Assembly (NCBI GenBank): GCA_017561935.1
Contig: JAFZBE010000030.1
Location: 1-64,000, forward strand
Reading direction: 5' to 3'
Origin: Bacteroidales bacterium
Lineage (GTDB): Bacteria; Bacteroidota; Bacteroidia; Bacteroidales; UBA3663
Length of the DNA stretch: 64,000 nucleotides
Under the pieces are notes generated by a model. It was given only the letters and a program-made list of their open reading frames with translations, was not told the origin of the DNA and did no database searches. A program made the position numbers and the translations under genes. Shown here in pieces: positions 45,474 to 54,259 of this stretch; position 1 is the stretch's first letter; the number at the start of each line of letters is the position of its first letter.

Positions 45474-47249
45474 ATGAAAGCGCTATCTTCAGGCACATTA
45501 ACCCTTTTTGCGGCAACTGTGCTATTATCCTGCGCTAGCAGACCCAAAGAGGCTGACATTGTGGTTCTCTACACCACCGATGTGCACGGAGCCTATCTCC
45601 ATTACGACATTCGCAACAACATGCCTGCCGTAACCTCGATGGCCAACGTCAGTACGTATGTCAAGCAGCAACGTGAGGAACACCCTGATGCCGTACTCCT
45701 TTTTGATACAGGTGACTGCTTGCAGGGGCAACCCTCCATGTATTACTACAATTATGTTGACACTCTATCTCCGCACCTCGTTCCTCTTGTTTACAACTAT
45801 ATAGGATACGACGCTGTAGGTCTTGGTAACCACGATGTCGAGACGGGTGAAAAGGTATATCATGACCGCGTGGCACCCCAATTCCGCAAGAGGTGGCTTT
45901 GTGCCAACGCCATCGACGAACGTACCGGAGAACCCATGTTCACTCCCTATCGTGTCTTCACACGCTCGGGCATCAAGGTGGCTGTGCTGGGCATGATAAC
46001 TCCTAACATTGCCGCTTGGCTTCCCAAGAAGCTTTGGCCACACCTCGAATTCCAAGATATGGTGGAATGTGCCGAACACTGGATACCCATCATCCAACAG
46101 AAGGAGCAACCCGACGTGCTGATCGGACTCTTCCATTCAGGTACCGACTTTCATGTCGATGGCAATGACCTCGACACCAAGAAGAACGAGAACGGCTCTA
46201 TCCCTGCTGCCACCAAGGTTCCCGGCTTCGACCTTATCCTCTGCGGACATGACCATCAGGGCAATATGCTCACCATTACCAATGTCAATGGCGATTCTGT
46301 CAAGGTACTTGATGCACAAACGGCAGCCGCCAAAGTAGGTCGTGCGGTGATACATCTTGCTTTCGACAAGCAAACCAACCAATACAAGAAGCAGATTGAG
46401 ACCGAACTTATCGACATGACAGAATATAAACCTGACGAAGACTACTGTAAGACGTTCCAATATGCTGTCAACGAGGTCAATAAATATGTAGATGCACCTA
46501 TCGGATACCTCACCGAAACACTCTATGGCGAACCTTCGCTCTATGGACCATCCAAGTTCATGGACCTTATCCACAACGTGCAGCTCGAAGCAACGGGTGC
46601 CGATGTCAGCTTTGCCGCTGTGCTTGCGGCTCATGACTCCGTGCCTGTCGGCCCTATCACCATGAGGCAACTCTTCACCCTCTATCGCTACGAGAATACA
46701 CTCGTCACAGTCAATATGACCGGTGAAGAGATCGAGAAATATCTCAACTACGGCTTAAGCAAGCAGTACAACGGCATGAAGGATGAGAACGACCACCTGT
46801 TGGCATTCATGTTCGATGAAAACGGCAATGTAGAGTACAACGTCTATGGCCCGAGATTCCTCACCCCCACCTATAACTTCACCAGCGCTGCTGGCATCAA
46901 GTACAAGATCAATCTTGACAAGCCGCGCGGCAAGCAACTCCAGATTATTAGTATGAGCGACGGCTCGAAGTTCGACAGTGCAAAGACCTACAAGGTAGCT
47001 CTTAACAGCTATCAGGCCAACGGCGGCGGCAACTTCGTACCCGAAGGACTTGGCTGGACCAAGCAGGATTTCGAATCACATGTCATCGAGTGGTCAGACA
47101 AGGATGTGCGTCACTATGTAGCTGACTACATTCAAAAGCATGATACCATCGTTCCGCGTCTCCGCGGAGATTGGACCATTGTGCCCGAGAATTGGTTCAA
47201 GAAAGGCATCCAGACGGATATGAAATTCATCAGTCCCAACCAGCGATAA
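45474..47249 (+). CDS. Exported 5'-nucleotidase / metallophosphoesterase lipoprotein
   Basis: 591 residues. Lipobox VLLSC with Cys20, so it is a periplasmic or surface lipoprotein. The N-terminal metallophosphoesterase has all motifs: LYTTDVHGAY, LFDTGDCLQG, GLGNHDVETG, GLFHSGTD and ILCGHDHQGN. The C-terminal half is a 5'-nucleotidase C domain (LAAHDSVPVGPITMRQLFTL, then YRYENTLVTV). UshA-like enzymes remove phosphate from extracellular nucleotides or 2',3'-cyclic nucleotides. It ends in TAATG shared with the start of the ABC ATPase gene. Confidence 0.87.
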   Translation: MKALSSGTLTLFAATVLLSCASRPKEADIVVLYTTDVHGAYLHYDIRNNMPAVTSMANVSTYVKQQREEHPDAVLLFDTGDCLQGQPSMYYYNYVDTLSPHLVPLVYNYIGYDAVGLGNHDVETGEKVYHDRVAPQFRKRWLCANAIDERTGEPMFTPYRVFTRSGIKVAVLGMITPNIAAWLPKKLWPHLEFQDMVECAEHWIPIIQQKEQPDVLIGLFHSGTDFHVDGNDLDTKKNENGSIPAATKVPGFDLILCGHDHQGNMLTITNVNGDSVKVLDAQTAAAKVGRAVIHLAFDKQTNQYKKQIETELIDMTEYKPDEDYCKTFQYAVNEVNKYVDAPIGYLTETLYGEPSLYGPSKFMDLIHNVQLEATGADVSFAAVLAAHDSVPVGPITMRQLFTLYRYENTLVTVNMTGEEIEKYLNYGLSKQYNGMKDENDHLLAFMFDENGNVEYNVYGPRFLTPTYNFTSAAGIKYKINLDKPRGKQLQIISMSDGSKFDSAKTYKVALNSYQANGGGNFVPEGLGWTKQDFESHVIEWSDKDVRHYVADYIQKHDTIVPRLRGDWTIVPENWFKKGIQTDMKFISPNQR

Positions 47250-47902
47250 TGCTGAAACTACATCAACTCAGTATAGGATACAATAATTCCGCACCTGTCG
47301 TCTCGTCGATAGATGCGGAATTGTCTGATGGATGTTTCTGTTGTTTGTTGGGCCGTAATGGCACGGGCAAGAGTACCCTGCTTCGTACTATTGCCGGACT
47401 CCAGAATCCCCTCAGCGGAACCATCGAGCGCCCCGACAGCATCGGCATCGTACTAACCCTCGTCCCCAACCTTCTCAACACCCGCGTTCGCGAAATGGTG
47501 GCCTATGGTCGTCTCGCACACACGGGAATTTTGGGCAGGTTGCATGACGAAGACTATGCCATTGCCGATGAGGCAATACAGATGGTCGGAATCCAAGACA
47601 TCGCCCACCGACTGCTCAGCACACTAAGCGATGGCGAAAAGCAGAAGACTATGATAGCTCGAGCCATCGCGCAACAGTCTCCCCTCCTCTTGCTCGACGA
47701 ACCTTCTGCCTTCCTCGACTATCCCAGCCGCCGCGAGATGATGAGGTTGCTCCAAGACCTCGCACACGCTCACAGAAAAACCATCCTGCTCAGCACCCAC
47801 GACGTGGAGCTGGCAGCACAAAGCGCCGATATCGTTTGGATCATTAACGACAAAACAATGTGCAAAAAAACTCCCCAGGACTTTCGACCTGAGGAGTTAT
47901 GA
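47249..47902 (+). CDS. Orphan ABC transporter ATPase (FecE/BtuD-like)
   Basis: 217 residues beginning at the ATG that overlaps the previous stop (TAATG). Walker A GRNGTGKST (35-43), signature LSDGEKQK, Walker B LLLLDEPSAFLD and switch His in LLSTHDVELA are intact. The sequence resembles ATPases of iron-siderophore or cobalamin importers, yet no permease or binding protein is encoded next to it. Coupling with the 5'-nucleotidase is unusual. The final codons overlap the terminator of fabD on the other strand. Confidence 0.8.
   Translation: MLKLHQLSIGYNNSAPVVSSIDAELSDGCFCCLLGRNGTGKSTLLRTIAGLQNPLSGTIERPDSIGIVLTLVPNLLNTRVREMVAYGRLAHTGILGRLHDEDYAIADEAIQMVGIQDIAHRLLSTLSDGEKQKTMIARAIAQQSPLLLLDEPSAFLDYPSRREMMRLLQDLAHAHRKTILLSTHDVELAAQSADIVWIINDKTMCKKTPQDFRPEEL
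47864..47898 (-). terminator. fabD terminator inside the end of the ABC ATPase gene
   Basis: On the minus strand AACTCCTCAGG and CCTGGGGAGTT (complement of 47869-47898) form an 11-bp stem with one GU pair and an 8-base loop, then seven T residues (complement of 47864-47870). It ends 7 bases past the fabD stop and lies fully within the ATPase coding sequence. Confidence 0.8.
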
Positions 47903-47904
47903 GG

Positions 47905-48813
47905 TTAAGCTTCTGCCACCATATCTGGCGTTGCCGACAAGACAATCACTTCCTTGTTGATCTTCGAACAAAGACCTTGCAGCACCTTGCCCGGTCCACA
48001 CTCGATGAATTCAGTAGCTCCTGCAGCCACCATAGCTTCCACTGACTTGGTCCAACGCACGGGACTGGTTAGCTGTTTCACGAGATTCTGCTTAATCTCT
48101 GCGGCATCCGTATGAGCCATTGCATCGACATTCTGATAGATGGGACATTTTGGGGTGCTGAACGTGGTTGTTTCGATGGCCTCGGCAAGCTCGGCGCGCG
48201 CCGGTTCCATGAGGGGAGAATGGAAGGCGCCTCCCACCTTGAGTTGTGCTACACGCTTCACACCCATCTCCATCAGCTTGGCCCCAGCTGCTTCCACGGC
48301 CTCCACAGCACCAGAGATGATTACCTGACCCGGGCAGTTGAAGTTGGCAGCAACCACTGCGCCATCAATCGAAGCACATACCTCCTCGATCTGTTCATCA
48401 CTCACCACAACATTGCGCTGTAAGACGGCAGCCATTGTGCCAGGCACCTTCTCACAACACTTCTGCATTGCCTGTGCACGCTTGCTCACCAACTTCAGAC
48501 CATCCTCGAAAGAAAGGGCACCAGAAGCAACCAGTGCTGAAAATTCGCCCAGCGAATGTCCGGCAACCATATCCGGCTCAATGCCACCTACAATAGCAGG
48601 AATCACCGAGCAGAGAAACACCGCAGGCTGTGTTACCTTGGTCTGCACGAGGTCCTCAGGTGTACCATTGAACATCAAATCGGTAATGCGGAAACCCAGT
48701 ATATCATTGGCTTGTTCAAAGAACTGACGGGCCTGTTCATTCTCCTCATAAAGGTTCTTACCCATGCCAACAAATTGAGATCCCTGTCCAGGGAACACGT
48801 ATGCTTTTGCCAT
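47905..48813 (-). CDS. fabD: Malonyl-CoA:ACP transacylase
   Basis: 302 residues. Transfers malonyl from CoA to acyl carrier protein at the start of fatty acid elongation. Catalytic Ser87 in VAGHSLGEFSA and His198 in VGGAFHSPLMEP; the FPGQGSQ start (7-13) and the Gln at 10 are also present. It is convergent with the ABC ATPase gene with two bases between stops and is monocistronic. Confidence 0.93.
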   Translation of the reverse strand: MAKAYVFPGQGSQFVGMGKNLYEENEQARQFFEQANDILGFRITDLMFNGTPEDLVQTKVTQPAVFLCSVIPAIVGGIEPDMVAGHSLGEFSALVASGALSFEDGLKLVSKRAQAMQKCCEKVPGTMAAVLQRNVVVSDEQIEEVCASIDGAVVAANFNCPGQVIISGAVEAVEAAGAKLMEMGVKRVAQLKVGGAFHSPLMEPARAELAEAIETTTFSTPKCPIYQNVDAMAHTDAAEIKQNLVKQLTSPVRWTKSVEAMVAAGATEFIECGPGKVLQGLCSKINKEVIVLSATPDMVAEA

Positions 48814-48855
48814 TTTCTTGAATATAAAAAAGTAGTTATAAAAACAAAATCAGTG

Positions 48856-48888
48856 CAAAGATAATGCTTTTCCCCGAAATGGCAAAAT
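48856..48888 (-). promoter_or_regulatory. Promoter of fabD
   Basis: Minus strand TTTG (48885-48888), 21 bases, TATCTTTG (48856-48863), 43 bases before the ATG. Confidence 0.7.
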
Positions 48889-49005
48889 CCTCCTAATTCT
48901 TTCGACAACAATTTGCTCAAAACGTCGGATTTGTAAGAAAATACGAATGTCTAACTGTCAAAAATTCATCTATACACACCTTTGCAGAAAAAATAATGCG
49001 CGAAG

Positions 49006-49037
49006 TTTGTACATTTAAAATAAAAGCATTATCTTTG
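49006..49037 (+). promoter_or_regulatory. Promoter of galM
   Basis: TTTG (49006-49009), 20 bases, TATCTTTG (49030-49037), 49 bases before the galM ATG. Confidence 0.75.
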
Positions 49038-49085
49038 CACCGCTAAAAAAGGTCCATTCACAGTACTCTTAACATAATAATCATC

Positions 49086-50159
49086 ATGATAACAACAAAA
49101 GCAGGCCTCGATCCTGAGCGCTTCGTGTCAGTCGTTGACGGCAAGAAGACTGCCCTTTATGTACTCAAGAACAACAAGGGCGCAGAAATGTGTGTATGTA
49201 ACTACGGTGGTACCATCGTTTCTCTGATGATGCCCGACCGTCAAGGCGAATTTGCCGACGTCATTTTGGGCATGGACAGCATCGACGGTCTTGTAAACGG
49301 TCCTGAGCCCACGTTGGGCGCTGCCATCGGACGATATGGCAATCGTATATCTGGTGCCAAGTTTACTCTCGGTGGCGTAGAATATCAGCTCGCTTTCAAC
49401 GATGGCCCCAACAGCCTGCATGGCGGTCCCAAGGGCTTCCACAAAGTCGTTTGGGATGCTGAGCAAATCAACGATGAGACTCTTGTGCTCCGCTATACCA
49501 GCGTCGATGGTGAAGAAGGCTTCCCTGGCACCCTCAAGGTAGAGATGTGCTACAAGCTCACCGATGACAACGAGGTGCGTCTCGACTATAAGGCTACCTC
49601 CGACAAGCTGACGCTCTGTAACCTCACCAACCACACCTACTTCAACCTTGCTGGTATTCAGAAGGTGACACCAACCGTCGAGGGACAGATGCTTACCGTC
49701 AATGCCGATCGCTACCTGCCGATTGATAAGGTCAGCATTCCATTCGGTGAAAAGGCTCCCGTCGAGGGCACGCCCTTCGACTTCCGTACTCCTCACCTCG
49801 TTGGCGAGCGTATCAATGCCGATGACGAGCAGATTCGCAATGGCTCTGGCTACGACCACTCATTCGCCATCAATCAAGACAAGCCAGGCGAACTTTGTCT
49901 CGCTACAGTCTTTGAGGATCTCCAGTCTGGCCGCGTAATGAAGACCTACACCACCGAACCAGGTATTCAGGTTTATACCGGCAACTTCCTCACCGGCTTC
50001 GAAGGCAAGCATGGTTGCGCATTCCCACGCCGTTCAGGCATCTGCTTCGAGTCGCAGCACCATCCCGACTCACCCAATAAGCCACAATTCGAGCAGGCAA
50101 CATTGGCCCCTGGTGAGGTTTATCACCAACTCACCATCTACGCCTTCTCAACTAAATAA
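49086..50159 (+). CDS. galM: Galactose mutarotase (aldose 1-epimerase)
   Basis: 357 residues. Interconverts the alpha and beta forms of galactose ahead of GalK. Motifs are LGAAIGRYGNRISGAKF, DGPNSLHGG with the first active-site His, LCNLTNHTYFNLAG with the second, and the Glu in PNKPQFEQATLAPGEVYHQL. No signal peptide, so it is cytosolic. Followed by a 40-aa gene and galK. Confidence 0.92.
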   Translation: MITTKAGLDPERFVSVVDGKKTALYVLKNNKGAEMCVCNYGGTIVSLMMPDRQGEFADVILGMDSIDGLVNGPEPTLGAAIGRYGNRISGAKFTLGGVEYQLAFNDGPNSLHGGPKGFHKVVWDAEQINDETLVLRYTSVDGEEGFPGTLKVEMCYKLTDDNEVRLDYKATSDKLTLCNLTNHTYFNLAGIQKVTPTVEGQMLTVNADRYLPIDKVSIPFGEKAPVEGTPFDFRTPHLVGERINADDEQIRNGSGYDHSFAINQDKPGELCLATVFEDLQSGRVMKTYTTEPGIQVYTGNFLTGFEGKHGCAFPRRSGICFESQHHPDSPNKPQFEQATLAPGEVYHQLTIYAFSTK

Positions 50160-50173
50160 ACATCATCTGGTCA

Positions 50174-50214
50174 TCTAGGCTTTCTAGAGCCTCTAGAAAA
50201 TCTAGTTCATCTAG
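50174..50214. repeat. 9-base-phased microrepeat, core TCTAG
   Basis: TCTAG occurs at 50174, 50183, 50192, 50201 and 50210, exactly nine bases apart, with variable bases between. It lies in the gap between galM and the 40-aa gene. Confidence 0.85.
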
Positions 50215-50248
50215 AAAAAACATCAACCAAATAAAAAAATTAAAAACA

Positions 50249-50371
50249 ATGGCAAAATCTGAAAAGAAGCGCAGGAAGATCTTCGGCTTCCACACACCTT
50301 TCAACAAGGCATCCAAGGAGCAGAAGGCCAATGCCGCCAATATGGCTGCATATCTTGCAAAGAAGGACTAA
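50249..50371 (+). CDS. Small basic 40-residue protein
   Basis: The sequence encodes MAKSEKKRRKIFGFHTPFNK followed by ASKEQKANAANMAAYLAKKD and a TAA. It is basic at the N-terminus, with a helix-forming C-terminal half. The ATG follows an A-rich stretch typical of Bacteroidota translation starts, and a strong terminator begins 12 bases after the stop, so it looks like a real short gene. I recognise no family; it could be a nucleic-acid or ribosome-associated peptide. Confidence 0.6.
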   Translation: MAKSEKKRRKIFGFHTPFNKASKEQKANAANMAAYLAKKD

Positions 50372-50383
50372 ACTCCGACTAAG

Positions 50384-50410
50384 GGGCACACTCATTGTGT
50401 GCCCTTTTCT
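50384..50410 (+). terminator. Terminator before galK
   Basis: GGGCACAC (50384-50391), loop TCATT, GTGTGCCC (50397-50404), then TTTTCT. It is a perfect 8-bp stem. It closes the galM-small gene transcript and precedes the separate galK promoter. Confidence 0.85.
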
Positions 50411-50425
50411 ACATCCATAAAAACC

Positions 50426-50433
50426 TATATTTG
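50426..50433 (+). promoter_or_regulatory. -7 box of galK
   Basis: TATATTTG lies 24 bases before the galK ATG. The TTTG element is not obvious because the -33 zone overlaps the T run of the upstream terminator. Confidence 0.6.
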
Positions 50434-50457
50434 TTCCATTTAAAACATTTTAATATC

Positions 50458-51618
50458 ATGGACAGTCAAACTATTCTCGAGAAATTCACCAAACATCTTG
50501 GAGGCAATGCAACAGCAATTTACGCTTCTCCAGGCCGTATCAACCTTATCGGTGAGCACACTGACTACAATGGTGGCTTCGTATTCCCAGGTGCCGTTGA
50601 GCAAGGCATGATCTGTGCATTCCGTCCCAATGGAACCCGCGTCATCCGCGCCTACAGTGCTGACCTCAAGGACTATGACGAGTTCTCTATCGACGATCCC
50701 GCAGGTCCTCACGCCAGCCACTTCCGCTATGTCTTCGGCGTAGCTCGCGAGATGATGAAGCGTGGTGTTGATGTGCAGGGCTTCGATACCGCCTTTGCAG
50801 GCGATGTACCTCTTGGTGCCGGCATGTCGTCGAGCGCAGCTCTTGAGAGCACTTTCGCATTTGCTATCAACGATCAGTTTGGTGACAACAAGATCGAGAA
50901 GATGGAGCTTGCCAAGGTTGGACAAGCTACCGAACACAACTATATCGGCGTGAACTGCGGCATCATGGACCAGTTCGCCTCTGTCTTTGGCAAGAAGGGT
51001 CACCTCATGCGTCTCGACTGCCGCAGCGGTGAGTTCCAGTACTTCCCCTGGAATCCAAAGGAGTATCGTCTTGTCCTCATCAACAGCCGTGTGAAGCACG
51101 AACTTGTAGGTAGCCCCTACAACGACCGCCGTCGCAGCTGCGAGAACGTCGTTGCTGCCATCAACGCAAAGTTCCCAGAACTGAAGGCCGAGACCCTGCG
51201 CGACTGCACATGGGATCATCTGGAGGCCGTCAAAGACACTTGCGACCCCGTTGACATCAAGCGTGCCAAGTTCGTCCTCGGCGAAGTTGATCGCGTATTG
51301 GCAGTTTCCGATGCCCTGGAGCGTGGCGACTATGAGACCGTTGGACAGAAAATGTATGAGACCCACTATGGACTTTCGCGTGACTATGAAGTAAGCTGCG
51401 AGGAGCTCGACTTCCTCAACGACGTTGCCTTCGACTGTGGCGTGACTGGCTCACGTATCATGGGTGGCGGCTTCGGCGGCTGCACCATCAACCTCGTACG
51501 CAACAACCTCTACGAGCTCTTCACCACTACCGTTGTGAAGCGCTTCGCCGAGAAGTATGGCAAGAAGCCCGTTGTCATCCCCGTAGTTATCGGTGATGGC
51601 TCACGCCGTCTCGCATGA
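50458..51618 (+). CDS. galK: Galactokinase
   Basis: 386 residues from the ATG at 50458; the frame extends to 50395 but through the terminator and promoter. GHMP kinase: galactokinase signature GRINLIGEHTDYNGG (26-40), the ATP loop VPLGAGMSSSAALE and the third motif SRIMGGGFGGCTINLV. It converts alpha-galactose to galactose-1-phosphate. Overlaps the start of truA by four bases (ATGA). Confidence 0.93.
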   Translation: MDSQTILEKFTKHLGGNATAIYASPGRINLIGEHTDYNGGFVFPGAVEQGMICAFRPNGTRVIRAYSADLKDYDEFSIDDPAGPHASHFRYVFGVAREMMKRGVDVQGFDTAFAGDVPLGAGMSSSAALESTFAFAINDQFGDNKIEKMELAKVGQATEHNYIGVNCGIMDQFASVFGKKGHLMRLDCRSGEFQYFPWNPKEYRLVLINSRVKHELVGSPYNDRRRSCENVVAAINAKFPELKAETLRDCTWDHLEAVKDTCDPVDIKRAKFVLGEVDRVLAVSDALERGDYETVGQKMYETHYGLSRDYEVSCEELDFLNDVAFDCGVTGSRIMGGGFGGCTINLVRNNLYELFTTTVVKRFAEKYGKKPVVIPVVIGDGSRRLA

Positions 51619-52358
51619 GATATTTCATTTATCTGCAATACGATGGTACTTCCTACCATGGATGGCAGACGCAGCCCAACTGTGTGACTGTCCAGGAAAC
51701 CATCGAACAAAAGCTCTCGCTGCTCTTGCGGCGAGAGCTCTTTATCGTAGGTGCCGGACGCACCGACACGGGGGTTCATGCCCGTCTGATGGTGGCACAC
51801 TTCGACGTTGACTTCGATGTGGATTGTGAGCAACTCATCTTCAAGCTCAATGGGCTCCTGCCACCCGACATCGCCATCCTTCGCATTGTGCCTGTCACTC
51901 CAGAGGCCCACGCTCGTTTCAGTGCCCTCAGCCGCACCTATCGCTATTACATCACCACACGCAAGTCACCCTTCGACCACCTTTATACGATGCGCACCTA
52001 CCGAACGCTCGACGTCGATCTGATGAACGAGGCAGCCTCACACCTCTTCGACTATATCGACTTCACTTCGTTCGCCAAACTCCACACCGACGTCAAGACC
52101 AACAACTGCCGCATCATGCACGCCCATTGGGACAAGACCGCCGATGGTTTCGTCTTCTGCATCCAGGCCGACCGTTTCTTGCGCAACATGGTTCGTGCCA
52201 TCGTAGGCACACTCATCGACGTGGGCCGTGGACGCCTTTCGGTGGCTCAGTTCTGTGAAACCATCGAAAAGAAGGACCGCTGCTCGGCTGGTGACAGCGT
52301 CCCCGCCTCCGGCCTCTTCCTAGAAGATGTCGAGTATCCTCAGGATATCTTCCTCTAA
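51615..52358 (+). CDS. truA: tRNA pseudouridine(38-40) synthase
   Basis: 247 residues. Catalytic Asp51 in VGAGRTDTGVHA. Other TruA features are YDGTSYHGWQTQ, the RFSALSRTYRYYI segment and FLRNMVRAIVGTLIDVGRGR. It modifies U38-U40 of the tRNA anticodon arm. Translation is coupled to galK. Confidence 0.93.
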   Translation: MRYFIYLQYDGTSYHGWQTQPNCVTVQETIEQKLSLLLRRELFIVGAGRTDTGVHARLMVAHFDVDFDVDCEQLIFKLNGLLPPDIAILRIVPVTPEAHARFSALSRTYRYYITTRKSPFDHLYTMRTYRTLDVDLMNEAASHLFDYIDFTSFAKLHTDVKTNNCRIMHAHWDKTADGFVFCIQADRFLRNMVRAIVGTLIDVGRGRLSVAQFCETIEKKDRCSAGDSVPASGLFLEDVEYPQDIFL

Positions 52359-52408
52359 CACACTCCTCTGGGATCTCTGAATACTCCGTTTTTCTATCCT
52401 CTCCACCC

Positions 52409-53887
52409 ATGACACACCACACACTCCCCCTCCTTGCTCTTCTGACACTCACATTCTTTAGCACATTCCAGTCTTCGGCCCAAGTCACCGAACAGATTCC
52501 CACGGCCGATGCTGTTGGAGCCAAGGTGTGTCCTCCCGACATCGCCCCTATCGGATCCACCTTCGAAGGAATGCCGCAGCTACAGCGCCCCGTGTTCCCC
52601 GAACGCACACTCAGCATCCGAAAGACCAAGGGCAACATCCAAAAGGCCATCGACCAGTTGGCCAAACGTGGAGGCGGTCACGTCGTCATTCCAATAGGCG
52701 AATGGACATCGGGGCGCATTACCCTGCGCGACAATATCGATCTGCATCTCGAAGCAGGCGCAAGTATCCGCTTCTCCGATCGTGTCGAAGACTATCAACC
52801 TGCCGTCTTCACACGTAATGAAGGAGTTGAACTATATTCCCTCGGCGCGCTGATTTATGCTCAAGGAGCCCGAAACATCGCCGTGACGGGTGCAGGTTTC
52901 GATGCCGATGGTAAGCCCCTCTCTCGTCTCATCGGCCCAGGTAAAGAGAATGAGATTTACACACGTCGCATGGATGGACTTGTCGTGGAAGATTTCATCA
53001 ACCTGTATAGTCCTGTCGAGGAGCGAATTTTCGACGGCAAAGCCCTGCCGACCTCCGTTCTTGGTCCCAAACTGCTTGCCAACGACTCGCTTCTCCAACT
53101 CAATGCCCACTGCATCTTCCTGCCGATGTTTTTCGCTCCCATGCAATGCTCGAATGTATTGCTCGAAGGCGTCGAGTTCGAGGAACCACTTTTCTGGAAC
53201 ATCACTCCCGTCTATTGCGACTCGGTCATCATCCGCGGCTGTGCCGTCAACAGCTATGGTGGACGCACTGATGGCATCGACATTGAATCGACAAGTAATG
53301 TCCTCATCGAGTACTGCACGCTGGCCTGCGGTGACGATTGCTTCACCCTCAAGGCAGGACGTGCCGAAGATGGATTGCGAGTGAATCGTCCCACCGAGAA
53401 TGTCGTCATCCGCTATTGCCTGGCCGAACGAGGCCCAGGAGGTGTCACGTTTGGATCAGAGACGGCTGGCATGATACGCAAGGTCTATATGCACGACTGC
53501 GTCTTCACTTCGCCCAACAACGGCTTCTATTTCAAGTCACGACGCAATCGCGGTGGTGGCGGCGAAGACCTCACTTTCCGTCGCATCCGTATGCTCAATC
53601 CGAACCGCGCCTTCTATTTCGACATGCTCGGCTCCACGATGTATGTGGGCGAACTCGCCAACCGACTGCCTATGCGCGACATTACTCCCCTCACGCCCGT
53701 CTTCCGACGCATTTCTATGGACCAGGTGCTCGTCGAATCGTGCAGGGAACTGATTCTCCTTAAAGGACTGCCCGAAAGTCCCGTCGAAGACATCTCAATC
53801 TCCCATCTCGAAGCCACCATCTGCGACCGCGACCTCAAGATTCAAGATGTCCTTGGCCTCATCATGACCGATTGCGTTATCAAGTAA
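52409..53887 (+). CDS. Glycoside hydrolase family 28 (polygalacturonase-like)
   Basis: 492 residues with a signal peptide ending near SSAQ, so it is exported. The parallel beta-helix starts GGHVVIPIGEWTSGRITLRD. Catalytic acids are seen in TDGIDIEST (Asp288, Asp291) and CGDDCFT (Asp309, Asp310). Where most GH28 enzymes have GHG this protein has GPG (ERGPGGVTFGSET), so one conserved His is missing. The late basic motif FKSRRNRGGGGED is present. It would hydrolyse galacturonan or a related pectic chain, which links it to the PL11 locus. It is 50 bases downstream of truA and likely shares its transcript. Confidence 0.85.
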   Translation: MTHHTLPLLALLTLTFFSTFQSSAQVTEQIPTADAVGAKVCPPDIAPIGSTFEGMPQLQRPVFPERTLSIRKTKGNIQKAIDQLAKRGGGHVVIPIGEWTSGRITLRDNIDLHLEAGASIRFSDRVEDYQPAVFTRNEGVELYSLGALIYAQGARNIAVTGAGFDADGKPLSRLIGPGKENEIYTRRMDGLVVEDFINLYSPVEERIFDGKALPTSVLGPKLLANDSLLQLNAHCIFLPMFFAPMQCSNVLLEGVEFEEPLFWNITPVYCDSVIIRGCAVNSYGGRTDGIDIESTSNVLIEYCTLACGDDCFTLKAGRAEDGLRVNRPTENVVIRYCLAERGPGGVTFGSETAGMIRKVYMHDCVFTSPNNGFYFKSRRNRGGGGEDLTFRRIRMLNPNRAFYFDMLGSTMYVGELANRLPMRDITPLTPVFRRISMDQVLVESCRELILLKGLPESPVEDISISHLEATICDRDLKIQDVLGLIMTDCVIK

Positions 53888-54051
53888 CAGAATACACATA
53901 GAGCACTTTGTCTAATATCACAATTCATGCCATGATATCACCCTTCTATCTTCCATAATAGTAAAAAATCACATAAAAATTGCCTCACACACATCAAAAT
54001 AAGTTAAAACAGGCCATAATTCCCCAAAAAAATATTTTTTGGAGGATTTTT

Positions 54052-54083
54052 TTTGGGATTTATGAATAAAATCATTATTTTTG
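54052..54083 (+). promoter_or_regulatory. Promoter of the fimbrial locus
   Basis: TTTG (54052-54055), 20 bases, TATTTTTG (54076-54083), a full consensus match. Confidence 0.75.
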
Positions 54084-54153
54084 ACCCCAAAAAAACAAAT
54101 AATATCACATAATGGAACTTTAGATTATTCGAAATATCTTCTTTTTTCATAGG

Positions 54154-54169
54154 GTTGATTACAATCAAC
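54154..54169. promoter_or_regulatory. Palindrome, possible operator or leader hairpin
   Basis: GTTGATT-AC-AATCAAC has perfect 7-base arms. It sits in the leader about 65 bases after the expected transcription start and could bind a dimeric regulator. Confidence 0.45.
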
Positions 54170-54251
54170 TATACTAACTTGTACAGTCTAGTACTCGTAA
54201 ATTATGAGAATACGTTAACTAATAAATTTTCGCCGTACACTGCTACGTGAA

Positions 54252-54259
54252 CCCCCCCC
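54252..54259 (+). repeat. C8 homopolymer in the fimbrial leader
   Basis: Eight consecutive C residues, 30 bases before the ATG of the first fimbrial-locus gene. Such tracts can change length during replication. Confidence 0.7.

Noticed and set aside
50440..51366. 308-codon minus-strand frame opposite galK
   Set aside because: The galactokinase signature is on the plus strand and the frame would start inside it.
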